A stretch of 64,000 bases of DNA from JABDGM01 sp046349975 (GTDB lineage: Bacteria > Planctomycetota > Planctomycetia > Pirellulales > Lacipirellulaceae). Each line of letters starts with the position of its first letter. Position 1 is the stretch's first letter. Below, one piece after another: positions 36,301 through 46,000 of the stretch. The stretch covers positions 186,001-250,000 of the forward strand of contig JAXMBH010000006.1 in NCBI GenBank assembly GCA_046349975.1. Reading direction: 5' to 3'. Both the position numbers and the translations under genes were made by a program. The notes below the pieces were generated by a model that was not told where the DNA came from, did not search any database, and worked only from the letters and a program-made list of their open reading frames with translations.

Positions 36301-38688
36301 ATGGCGAAGAGTGGCGCCGTTTGGGGCATTGATATTGGGCAGTGCGCGCTGAAGGCGCTGCGTTGCCGTCCGCACGAAAGTGAAAACCGGATCGTCGTCG
36401 AGGCATTCGATTACATCGAGTACCCGAAGATTCTCACGCAGCCGGAAGCGAACCGCGACGAGCTGGTAAAAGAAGCGTTGGAACAATTCGTTTCGCGCAA
36501 TGAGCTGGCCGGCGAGAGCGTGGCGATCGCGGTGCCGGGGCAAAGCGGTTTGGCGCGGTTCATTAAGCTGCCGCCGGTCGAGCGGAAGAAGATTCCCGAT
36601 ATCGTGAAGTACGAAGCGCGGCAGCAGATTCCGTTCGCGCTCGAAGACGTGGTGTGGGACTATCAGCCGCTCATCGGCAGCGAAGACGAAGGCTATGCGA
36701 TCGAGACGGAGGTGGGCCTGTTCGCGATGAAGCGCGACCAGGTCGCGCGGCATTTGAAGCCGCTGGAGTCGGCGGGCATCGGCGTCGATGTGATTCAGCT
36801 CGCGCCGCTGGCGATCTACAATTTCATATGCTACGACCGGCTGGATGTTTCCGGCGCGTACGACCCGGCGAATCCGCCGCCGTCGACGGTGATCATTTCG
36901 CTCGGCACCGATACGACGGATCTCGTGATCACGAACGGCTACCGCGTTTGGCAGCGTAGTATTCCGATCGGCGGCAACCACTTCACCAAGGCGCTCACCA
37001 AGGAGCTGAAGCTCACGTTCGCTAAGGCAGAGCACTTGAAGCGGAACGCGATGAAGGCCGAAAACCCGAAGGCGGTGTTTCAGGCGATGCGGCCCGTGTT
37101 CAGCGACTTGGTGGCGGAAATTCAGCGGTCGCTTGGCTTCTTCACGAGCAACAACCGCAATGCCAAGCTGGGTGACATGGTCGCGCTTGGCAACCCGATG
37201 AAGCTGCCGGGGCTGCAGCGGTTCTTGTCGCAGAATCTCGACCAGGAAGTGAAGTTGATCGACAGCTTCAACAACCTGGTGGGCGGCACGGCGACGGCGG
37301 GCCCCCAGTTCAAAGAGAACCAGCTCACGTTCGGCGTGGCGTACGGGTTGTGCGTGCAAGCGCTCGGCAATTCGCAGCTGCACACGAATTTGCTGCCGGA
37401 AGAGATCATCACCACGCGGCTCGTGAAGGCGAAGAAGCCGTGGGCGGTGGCGGCGGCGGCGTTGTTGCTGGCGGCGTTCACTGTGAATTACTTTGGGCAC
37501 TATTCGTCGCTGACCACGGCCGACACGACTGGGCCGATGGCGCAGGAGCTGACGTCGGCCAAGAGTACCGCCGACCAGGCCAAAGGTTTTGAAAGTCAGC
37601 ACAGCGAGTTGAAGACTCAATTCGAAACGATCACGAAGACCGGCAATGAGTTGCAAAGCAACGTGGATGGCCGGCTATTGTGGTTGGAACTGTTGAAGGC
37701 GCTGGACGCGGCGTTGCCGAAAGACACGCGGCCGCCGGAACAGCGGAAGGAGACGGCCGAAGACATCGCGCAGCGGCCGGAGCTGCATATTCAATCGATG
37801 GACTGCGAGTACTTCGCCGACCTGACTCCGTGGCACACGAGCATTTCGCCGAACTTGCCCAAGGCTGCTGCGCCCGCGGCGGCAGCGGCTGGTTCGGCAG
37901 CGCCGGCTGATGGTACGACGCCGCCGGCCGAGGGCGCGGCGACGACTCCGCCCGCTGATGCGGCTGCAACTCCGGCGGCGCCGGCGGCCGACGCAACTGC
38001 GGCAGCGCCGCCGGCCACCGACGCCAGCGCGACGCCGACCGATGGCAGCACGGCTCCGGCGGAGGGCGGCGGTGGGACAGGCCTCGCCGCGGGCGGTTGG
38101 GTGATCGAATTGCGTGGCTACCACCTGCACAACAACCCGCCGGACTCGAAGATCGATGTCGGCGACGAAGGCGAACAGTTTCTTAACAACACGATTATCA
38201 AGAACCTGCGGGAAGGCAAAGTTTCGCTGCCCGATGGGCCGAACGGCGCGCCGGTGGAAGTCTCGATGGCCGACTTGGGAATTCAGTACCCGGTGGTCGT
38301 CACGAATTTGAAAGTGCAAACGGTCACCTACCTGGCTGAACCGGTGGACAACACGAGCGACGGCACGATGACGGGAACGCCCGCGATGCCGATGCCAACC
38401 ATTGGACCGGAAGGCTCGGGCGGAATGGTCGCCGGTGCGAATGGCGAGATGATGCCGAAGACCTACAAACTGCGGCAGTACGATTTTGTCGTGCAGTTCT
38501 GTTGGCAACCGCAACCTCGAAGCCAGCGACTGGCGAAGATGGCGGCCAAGCAGGCTGCTCCGGCGGGCACGACGCCGGAGGGCGCGCCGGCCGAAGCGCC
38601 ACCAGCCGAAGGCACGCCGCCCGCAACAGCACCAGCCGGCACGGCCGCGACTGGCGACGAAGCGGCGAAGACCGGACCGAGCTCATAG
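36301..38688 (+). CDS. pilM: PilM-like actin-fold protein fused to a PilN-like membrane segment
   Basis: The 795-residue protein starts with a PilM/FtsA-type actin fold (about 1-375): GIDIGQCALKAL, VIISLGTDTTDLVI, IPIGGNHFTKAL. It then has one TM helix (about 380-400), a coiled-coil-like stretch, a long Ala/Pro/Thr linker (about 520-597) and a C-terminal periplasmic region. In canonical systems PilM (cytoplasmic) binds the N-terminus of PilN (single-pass), so this looks like a natural fusion of both. It should be part of a type IV pilus or type II secretion inner-membrane platform. It is followed by two membrane proteins and a secretin. ATG 36301 is preceded by a weak AGAGG. Confidence 0.88.
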   Translation: MAKSGAVWGIDIGQCALKALRCRPHESENRIVVEAFDYIEYPKILTQPEANRDELVKEALEQFVSRNELAGESVAIAVPGQSGLARFIKLPPVERKKIPDIVKYEARQQIPFALEDVVWDYQPLIGSEDEGYAIETEVGLFAMKRDQVARHLKPLESAGIGVDVIQLAPLAIYNFICYDRLDVSGAYDPANPPPSTVIISLGTDTTDLVITNGYRVWQRSIPIGGNHFTKALTKELKLTFAKAEHLKRNAMKAENPKAVFQAMRPVFSDLVAEIQRSLGFFTSNNRNAKLGDMVALGNPMKLPGLQRFLSQNLDQEVKLIDSFNNLVGGTATAGPQFKENQLTFGVAYGLCVQALGNSQLHTNLLPEEIITTRLVKAKKPWAVAAAALLLAAFTVNYFGHYSSLTTADTTGPMAQELTSAKSTADQAKGFESQHSELKTQFETITKTGNELQSNVDGRLLWLELLKALDAALPKDTRPPEQRKETAEDIAQRPELHIQSMDCEYFADLTPWHTSISPNLPKAAAPAAAAAGSAAPADGTTPPAEGAATTPPADAAATPAAPAADATAAAPPATDASATPTDGSTAPAEGGGGTGLAAGGWVIELRGYHLHNNPPDSKIDVGDEGEQFLNNTIIKNLREGKVSLPDGPNGAPVEVSMADLGIQYPVVVTNLKVQTVTYLAEPVDNTSDGTMTGTPAMPMPTIGPEGSGGMVAGANGEMMPKTYKLRQYDFVVQFCWQPQPRSQRLAKMAAKQAAPAGTTPEGAPAEAPPAEGTPPATAPAGTAATGDEAAKTGPSS

Positions 38689-38717
38689 GAACAGATGCAT
38701 TAGGACACGGGTGAATC

Positions 38718-40223
38718 ATGGATCAAGTACGTGCAGCATTGGGCTGGCTCAAGCGGCAGCATTTTTGGGTGTTGTCGGTGGTGGTAGTGCTTATTGCGCT
38801 TGGCTGTTGGATGAATGGCAAGAACAAGCTGAGTGCGGCATTCAACGCGAACAAGCAGGCGATCGAGGGCGGTTGGGGCCAATTGAAAGGCGTGCAAAGC
38901 GCTTCGTTCCATCCGAATCAGACGATTATCGATCGCCAAACGGCTGAAAACAAAACGCAGGCGGATAGCGTCAAGGCGCTGTGGCAACAGCTTTATGATC
39001 GCCAGCGTGCGCACGTGCTAACGTGGCCGGAGCAATTGAGCAAATCGTTTCGCGACGCCGTGGAGAAGATGAAGTTCAACGACGAGATTCCCGTCGAGCT
39101 GCGGAACAACTATCAGAACTACATCGAGCGACACTTTCCCGAATTGCCGAAGCAGATCGGCGCACGGCCGGTCGACCCCAACGCGACGGGCGGCGCGGGC
39201 GCGCCGGGCGGCTATACGCGAACCATGGAAGGCAACCCCGGCATGGCGGGAGTGCCGGAGGATGATGATTACATTTGCCAATGGATGGAGAACGACCAGA
39301 TCGTGATTCGCGATGAGTTGAACTTCCCGCAGCGGCCGTCGTCGTTGCGGATTTGGATCACGCAGGAAGACTTGTGGGTGTATCACACGCTGCTGGATGT
39401 GATCGCGAAGACGAATCAAGCGGCGGGGGCATCGCGGAAGGCGAATGCGGCGGTGAAGACGGTGTATTCGATTGAAGTCGGTCCGCGTGCGGCGCAGTAT
39501 AGCCGTTCACCGGGACGGCTGATGGTGCCGCCGCAAGTGGCCGCGGCGGTTCCGGGCGCGGAAGGGGGTCCACCGGGAGCTGGCCCCGGGCCGGAAGGGG
39601 CCCCAGCGGGTGTGCCCGGTGGTCGGCCGATGATGTTGAGCCCGGAAGGGCGGGGCGGTGGCCTGGGCGGGAACATGCCGATGTCGCCGGCGCAGGAGCA
39701 AGCAGCGTTGCTCTCTGGCCGTTACTTGGATGAGAAGGGGCAACCAATTCCGTTTGGCAGCGTGGGGGCCACCGAGGGTGGTGGTCCGGCGCAGGAAGCG
39801 CCGGCGGCAGTCGACCCGAATGCACCGGCCGCGCCGGTCGATTTCGATCAGTTCGGCAAGGCGTACAAGCGGCTGCCGGTGCGGTTGGTTATGGAAATGG
39901 ATTTGCGATGGCTGCAAGCGCTGATTGCCAATTGTGCGAATGAGCCATTGCGAGTCGAAGTGCAAGAGGTGCGCGTGAATGTGCCGGATGCGATGGCGGC
40001 CGGCATGCCGGGTGGCGGTGGCGGATACACGGGCCGCGGCGGCATGGGTGGTCCGGGCGGCAATGCCAGCCCGTTTCCCGATCGCACGGGGCTGCAAACG
40101 TTCCTCGCGCGGCCGAATGTGGCCACTGTGGTGGTGCAAGGCACGATCTTCATCTTCAATAAGCCGAACTTGAATATTCTGGGCGCGCCGGCCGAACAGC
40201 CAGTGGCGGCCACAACTCCGTAA
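38718..40223 (+). CDS. Single-pass periplasmic protein of the secretion operon (PilO-position)
   Basis: The 501-residue protein has one N-terminal TM helix (about 16-33) and a periplasmic domain. Two Gly/Pro-rich segments (about 155-175 and 255-340) separate more regular domains; the C-terminal one contains a LVMEMDLRWLQALIANC segment. Position between pilM and the secretin and the single TM suggest a PilO/PilP-like role, but sequence similarity was not recognised. It starts 29 bases after pilM with GGGTGA before the ATG. Confidence 0.7.
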   Translation: MDQVRAALGWLKRQHFWVLSVVVVLIALGCWMNGKNKLSAAFNANKQAIEGGWGQLKGVQSASFHPNQTIIDRQTAENKTQADSVKALWQQLYDRQRAHVLTWPEQLSKSFRDAVEKMKFNDEIPVELRNNYQNYIERHFPELPKQIGARPVDPNATGGAGAPGGYTRTMEGNPGMAGVPEDDDYICQWMENDQIVIRDELNFPQRPSSLRIWITQEDLWVYHTLLDVIAKTNQAAGASRKANAAVKTVYSIEVGPRAAQYSRSPGRLMVPPQVAAAVPGAEGGPPGAGPGPEGAPAGVPGGRPMMLSPEGRGGGLGGNMPMSPAQEQAALLSGRYLDEKGQPIPFGSVGATEGGGPAQEAPAAVDPNAPAAPVDFDQFGKAYKRLPVRLVMEMDLRWLQALIANCANEPLRVEVQEVRVNVPDAMAAGMPGGGGGYTGRGGMGGPGGNASPFPDRTGLQTFLARPNVATVVVQGTIFIFNKPNLNILGAPAEQPVAATTP

Positions 40224-40265
40224 TGCATGCCGCTGGTGTGGCGTCGCGGAACAAGGAGCTCGTAA

Positions 40266-42479
40266 ATGGCAGGCAATCTAAAAGGACTTGGCGGAGCCAA
40301 AGGGCTGCTCTTGCGGCACGGCGAGAAGGCGGCGATTGGGATCGTCGCGCTGGTGGCGCTGTACGTCATCTACACGACGATGTCGCTGCCACGGCTGGAT
40401 GAGAAGCTCAAGGCTGACAAGCTGCACCAGGCGATTAGCGAAACGAAGGCAGCTGTGGAGCGGCAAGCATGGCCCGATCCGACCAGCGAGCAAGCCAGCG
40501 AAGTGATGCCAGCGAAGCCCCTCGGCGAAAAGGCCGACGCGCCGATCGATGTCGAGGGGTACAAATGGAAAGGGCTGCCCGATCACTCGCCCGTGGCGGC
40601 GACCGTATTGCGGACGGATCCGAAGCTCCTGCAAGCGCAGTCGGTGCGCGCGAGCGGCGGCTCCGGCTTGCTGGCCTTCCTGGATGAAGCAATCCGTAAA
40701 CAGCAAGAGCGTGCCCGCGCTGCCGAAGAAGCCGAGCGCGCGAAGAAAGAAGCCGACCGGCAGGCGAAGGAACAGAAGGAGAGCGCCGAGAATCCGGGCG
40801 GCGGCGCCGCGCGAGGGCGTAATAATCCTCGGGGTGGTCCAGAGGGAGGGCTCGCTGAGCCGTTCGACAAGGAACATCCCAAGCGTCGTGCCGTGCAAAA
40901 CATGGCCCGTGCCCTCGGCATTCCGTTACAAGGCGGCGAGCGGATCGAAAAAGCGTATTGGGCGATCGTGACGGCGAAGGTGCCCATTCGTGAGCAGATG
41001 AAGCTCTACGAAGACGCGTTCCGTGAGGCGAAGGGGGGCTACGATCCGCAGCGCGACTTCCCGCAGTACAAAGGTTACATCGTGCAGCGGGTCGAAGTGT
41101 TGCCGGGCAAGGAGATTCAAGAAGCAGATTGGAAAGTCGTCCCGGTTTTCGACGGTCAGCACGCTTCGCTGGCGAAGAAGCCGATTTCCGATCGCGGCGT
41201 GGGCGAACCCGTGATGACGCAGCTGTACACACTCGCCAGCCAGTTCTGGGCCGGGATGAGCCCCGATGTGATTGATTCGCGGTTCAGCGATTACATTCTC
41301 ACGTTCCCGTTGCCGCCGCTCGTGGGCCGCGATTGGGGTCCGGAAGCCAAGCATCCCGATTTCCCGACGCTGGCAGAGACGCCGCCGCTCGAGATGGAGC
41401 AGCCCGTGGTCCCCGGCGCGACCCCGGGACAAGCGCCCGGTGCAACGCCAGCGAATCCGGATGCGGGTTCGCCGTTTGCGAGTGCGAATCCAGCGGCGGG
41501 CATCGGTGGGCCGGGCGGTTATCCGCAGCCGGGAATGATGCGTGGAGGCCCGGGTGGCGGCGGGTATCCTCGGATGGGAATGGGCGAGCGAATGGGGCCA
41601 GGGCCTGAGGGCGGCCGTGCCGGGATGTTCCGTGGAGCCGGTCCAGAAGGCGGAATGATGGCGCGCGGCCCGATGGGCGAAGGCGGTCGCGGCGGGATGG
41701 CCGGCCCGATGGGCGGTGGTCCGGGCCAGGCCCGCACAAGTTTGCCTAAGGGCGTCGACTTCTTGATGCTGCGATTTGTCGATTTCACCGTCGAGCCGGG
41801 CAAGAAGTATCGTTACCGCGTGTCGCTGGTTCTATCGGATGCGAATTACCTGATGCCGGAGAATGTACTCGCGGCAGAAGTGCTCGATCGCCGTCGGCAA
41901 GAGGCGCAGGCCGCCAAAGCGCGCGGCGGCGTGCGGGCCGATATTCGCCGCGTCGAAGGTTGGAGCGATCCCAGCCCGGTCGTGGGCATTCCGCTCTCCG
42001 GCGGCGCGAAGCTGGTCGACGTGAAGGCGCCGACAGCGGATAAGGTCGGGGACGAACCGAGCGTGACGCTGCTGGTCGATTCGTTCGACAGCGATCAAAA
42101 GGGCAACGCGATTCAAGCGGCGAAGAAGCATGACTTCCGCCGCGGCAACATCGCCAATATGACGGAAGAAGCCGAGTATCTTGGCGAAGGCGGATTGTGG
42201 ATCGACACACATGACAACTTCCACTTCGTGACGGGCATGACGGTGCTCGACATCGACGGCGGCAAGAAGCTTGGGCGTGATATGACGTCGCCGGGCCGCG
42301 TGCTCTTAATGGGGCCGGCGGGTGACTTCTATATCCGCAACGAGCTCGACGACAAGGAAGCGGTGGAGTTTCACCGCATGTTGTTCGAGGTCGACAAGCG
42401 AAAGAACCCCAATGGACCGGAAGGGGGCGGACCGCTTGGGCCGGGAGGACCGGCGGGGCGGCGACCGCCCGGGCGGTGA
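40266..42479 (+). CDS. Single-pass membrane protein of the secretion operon, Gly/Met/Arg-rich region
   Basis: The 737-residue protein has a short N-terminus, one TM helix (about 23-40), a charged helical segment (about 130-180, RARAAEEAERAKKEADRQA), a folded region, a low-complexity Gly/Met/Pro/Arg stretch (about 385-500) and a conserved-looking beta-rich C-terminus (VDFTVEPGKKYRYRVSLVL). AAGGAG lies 8 bases before the ATG. Context suggests a periplasmic link between the PilM-N fusion and the secretin. No known family was recognised. Confidence 0.7.
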   Translation: MAGNLKGLGGAKGLLLRHGEKAAIGIVALVALYVIYTTMSLPRLDEKLKADKLHQAISETKAAVERQAWPDPTSEQASEVMPAKPLGEKADAPIDVEGYKWKGLPDHSPVAATVLRTDPKLLQAQSVRASGGSGLLAFLDEAIRKQQERARAAEEAERAKKEADRQAKEQKESAENPGGGAARGRNNPRGGPEGGLAEPFDKEHPKRRAVQNMARALGIPLQGGERIEKAYWAIVTAKVPIREQMKLYEDAFREAKGGYDPQRDFPQYKGYIVQRVEVLPGKEIQEADWKVVPVFDGQHASLAKKPISDRGVGEPVMTQLYTLASQFWAGMSPDVIDSRFSDYILTFPLPPLVGRDWGPEAKHPDFPTLAETPPLEMEQPVVPGATPGQAPGATPANPDAGSPFASANPAAGIGGPGGYPQPGMMRGGPGGGGYPRMGMGERMGPGPEGGRAGMFRGAGPEGGMMARGPMGEGGRGGMAGPMGGGPGQARTSLPKGVDFLMLRFVDFTVEPGKKYRYRVSLVLSDANYLMPENVLAAEVLDRRRQEAQAAKARGGVRADIRRVEGWSDPSPVVGIPLSGGAKLVDVKAPTADKVGDEPSVTLLVDSFDSDQKGNAIQAAKKHDFRRGNIANMTEEAEYLGEGGLWIDTHDNFHFVTGMTVLDIDGGKKLGRDMTSPGRVLLMGPAGDFYIRNELDDKEAVEFHRMLFEVDKRKNPNGPEGGGPLGPGGPAGRRPPGR

Positions 42480-42607
42480 CGGGGTAGTGCTGTTTAGCGA
42501 GTGAGTTGCAATTCAATCGCGGCGATGCGTGTGAGCGCATCGCCGCGACTTCTTTTGGGTGGTTGGGGGCGAGCTGAAAATGTGTCCGCAGTCATGCTCG
42601 CACGAGT

Positions 42608-42699
42608 GTAGGACGGATGATTCTGTCCGTCCGAACTTGAATAAATCACTCGGCAACAAAGCGGAATAGCGAGGGGACGGACAGATATATCCGTCCTAC
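42608..42699. repeat. REPIN-like pair of inverted palindromes
   Basis: Two 25-base units (42608-42632 and 42675-42699) are inverted copies of each other with about three differences, separated by 42 bases. Each unit is itself a hairpin (GGACGGA with TCCGTCC). Such paired palindromes are typical of REP doublets mobilised by RAYT transposases; no such transposase is in this window. Confidence 0.8.
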
Positions 42700-42736
42700 G
42701 TTCTGGCGGCGAGGCTCTCTGCGGAATGGACGCTTT

Positions 42737-42770
<34 letters not shown>

Positions 42771-43082
42771 GGGGGCGAATTGGGTTCCGCGGGCCAGGCG
42801 AAATTTCCTGGCTTCGCCCAAAAGCGGCCTTGACCCGTTTTCCAAAGGCCGATACTTTCCCGCTCCTCATCTGCCAGGAGCGTACGGACTCGCCACGACT
42901 TATCCCGGTGCGGCACGATGCGTCGCGCCAAACTTGTCACAACCGCGGGCCGAACGTTCCTAACTAATCCTGAAACTCGACGCGTTTTAGCACGGCTAGT
43001 TGCAGAATTGCCAACATGGGAACGCGATGGGGTTTTGCGCTCGAAGGCGAGCGCGCATGTGGCCAATGCGATCCGTCGCTAG

Positions 43083-43088
43083 AAGGAG
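43083..43088 (+). promoter_or_regulatory. Ribosome binding site for a TTG start
   Basis: AAGGAG lies 7 bases before TTG 43096, which then begins a textbook signal peptide. It argues against the upstream ATG 43000 as the secretin start. Confidence 0.7.
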
Positions 43089-43095
43089 AAGCGAG

Positions 43096-46000
43096 TTGAG
43101 CGCTAAATTAACGCATACCGCTGTACTAGTTGCTTTAACCCAAGTTGCCTGGCTGGGAGCCGTGCATTCGGCGCCGGCCGCCGCGCCAGAAAAGTCTGGT
43201 GTAACCACCCTGCCCCATGGCGCGCAGCAGAAGCCGCTCACACGCGAAGAAGCGGAAATGATGCTGAAGGAAGCGCACAGCGCGGTGGAGCAAGGCCGGC
43301 TTGATGACGCCGAGAAGATTCTCGCGCGAATTGAAAACGCGCATGTGAACTTTTCGGTGTTCCACGTCGGGCCGACGACGAGTTCCGTTCGTCGCGAGCT
43401 GACGCGGGCCCGTCACGCGGCTCAGAGCGACGCCAAGGGCGGCAATAAGGCAGCTGCGACGACCAGCAAGAGCCGGTTGCCGTTCGCACGCAGCGAAGGC
43501 ACGCAGAGTAAAGGTATTGAAGACCCGTTTGCCGCGAAGAACGCGTTGGGCACGGCGAAAGATGCCACGGCGAATGCGAGCGCGCCACCGGCGCTTGGCG
43601 GCGTCGCGGGCAGCATCAATGCAAATTCCTCGACGCGCGACGCAATTAACGGCGCGGCGAACCCACTGCCCGTAAAGAACGCAGGTCTAAACACAGCGGC
43701 GGGCAATCTGCCCGGCTCGACGCAACTCACCTCAAATGAACAGCCGCTCGGCACCTCGAAAACGGCCGGTGGTTATCCGGTGACAACCGCGGTCGGGAAC
43801 GACAATCGCTATGGGACCGATGCGGGTCCGGGCCTCTCGTCGCCGCAGAATACGGTAACGCAGCCAGCGGCGACCGACTCGGCCGCCGCTCAATCGCCGA
43901 AGCAGCAGGCGAAGGCGAATGTGGCCGCCGCACGCAAGGCGCTCGAGGCCGGCGATGTTGCACAGGCTGAGAAATATACGCGGGCCGCGACGTCCTTGGG
44001 TGTGCCGGAATCGGAATACCTGCCGGATGAGGATCGTCCGTCGCTCGTGGCGTGGGATATTGCCCGCGCCAAGCAGAAGGCCCCAAGCACGAGTGCCGGA
44101 GCACCGAAGATCGAACGACTCCCGGCGACCACGGCGTCGCGATATGCGAGCTCGACGCGGCAAGCTGACCTCGCGCTCACGCCGAGCAGCAAGCCTGGCG
44201 AAGCAGCGCCGGCCGCCTATCGGCCGGAGAATGCTGGCAGTAGCGAAGCGAATGCGGTGGCGGCGTCCGGAGCGTCGAACCGTGTGACCTCGTCGCCCGC
44301 GGGCGCGCTCGGCGGGGCGAACGAACCGGGCGGCGCCACGGGCGAGCCGCCGATCGTGCAAACAGCCGGCAACGGGCCGCGCATTCTGCCGACGTCGCCG
44401 CTTGGCGATGCGGGGTCGGCCTATCGCCTGGCGGCGACGGCGGGCGTTGAACCGGCAAATGAAGATTTGCCAGCGGCCGGCGCAAACGTGCCTGGATTAG
44501 GCGCCCCCGGCGCCGACGCCGCGGAACTTCCGTCGGCAGAACTTCCAGACGCGCAGACGGCGACTCCATCGACCACCGCCAAGGCCACGCTGATCGATTC
44601 GGCGGATCAGAACATGCAGGTTTTGGCGCGCCAACTGTCGGCCGAAGTCGGCAAGCGGCAGTCGGAAGCCAACCGGCTGCAGGAAAAGGACCCGGAGCGG
44701 GCCATCGCCACGCTGCATGAAGCGCAGCAGATGGTGAAAGACTCGAAGCTGCCGGAGTCGTCGCAGCGTGAGCTGTTGAGCCGTATCGAAATCACGCTCA
44801 ACAAGGCTGAGAAGTATTCGAAAGACCACAAGTCGGAGATCGATCTCGACAAGCAGAATGCGGCCGTGATTGCGGCTCGAGATCGCGATAAAGAAATGAA
44901 GCTCAAGCTTCAACAGAAGATCGCGGAGATGACTGACGAGTTCAACCGCCTGCGCGATGAACAGCGATACGCTGAAATGGAAATCGTGGCTCGCCGGCTG
45001 TACGAAATGGCGCCGAACGAACCGGTCGCCCAGCAAGTGTGGCAGAACGCGAAGTTCATTCGTCGCGAGATGATGAACAAGTCGGTTGCCGAAGGCAAAG
45101 AAGACAGCTTCTGGAAGCAGATGCACGCAGTCGACGCGGCGAGCGTGAATCAAGTTGCCGAGGACGGTCACGAAGTGGCCATCGACAAGCACTACTGGGA
45201 TGACTTCGTAAAGAACCGCACCGGTTCCAAGGAACGCGTCCAGCGCCGCACCGAACGCGAGCTGGAAATCGAGAAGCGGCTGAAGACGCCGGTCATGCTG
45301 AAGTATCAGGATACGCCGCTAACTGAAGTGATGACGGGCCTGTCGGAACTGACGGGCGTCAACATCCACCTCGACCCGCGTGGCCTGACGCAGGAAGGGG
45401 TTAACAGCGACACGCCGGTGACGATCAACCTGACCAAGGAAATCTCACTGAAAAGTGCGCTCAACCTGATCCTGGAGCCGCTGCACCTCACCTACACGAT
45501 CAACGATGAAGTGCTGAAAATCACCAGCGAGCAGCTGCGTGATGGACAGATTTACGCCGTGACGTACAACGTGGCCGACCTGGTCACGCCGATTCCGAAC
45601 TTTGTGCCGAGCAATAACATCGGCCTGCAGGGTTTGATCAATGACTCGATGGCCGCGGCGAGCCAAGGCCGGGTGGGCGGCTTCGCCGGCACGGGGCCGT
45701 CGGTGCTTGTGAACGATCGCCGCACGAAGGGCGGCGGGGCGAACGGCGATGTGCTCGCCCAGCAGTTCAATGCCGCGCCGACCAACGGCATGTCGCCCTC
45801 GACGGTGCCAATTGGCGCCGGGCCGGGCGGCATGGGCGCTGGCGCCAATGCCGACTTCGATTCGCTCATCGACCTGATCGTGTCGACGGTGTCGACCGAC
45901 ACCTGGGCCGAGAACGGCGGCGGCGAAGCCGAAATTCGGCCATTCCCCACGAACCTGAGCCTCGTTATCAGCCAGACTCAGGCCGTGCACGAAGAGATTG

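Noticed and set aside
36025..37656. 543-residue minus-strand frame
   Set aside because: Antisense to pilM, very Arg/Leu/His-rich, no recognisable domain.
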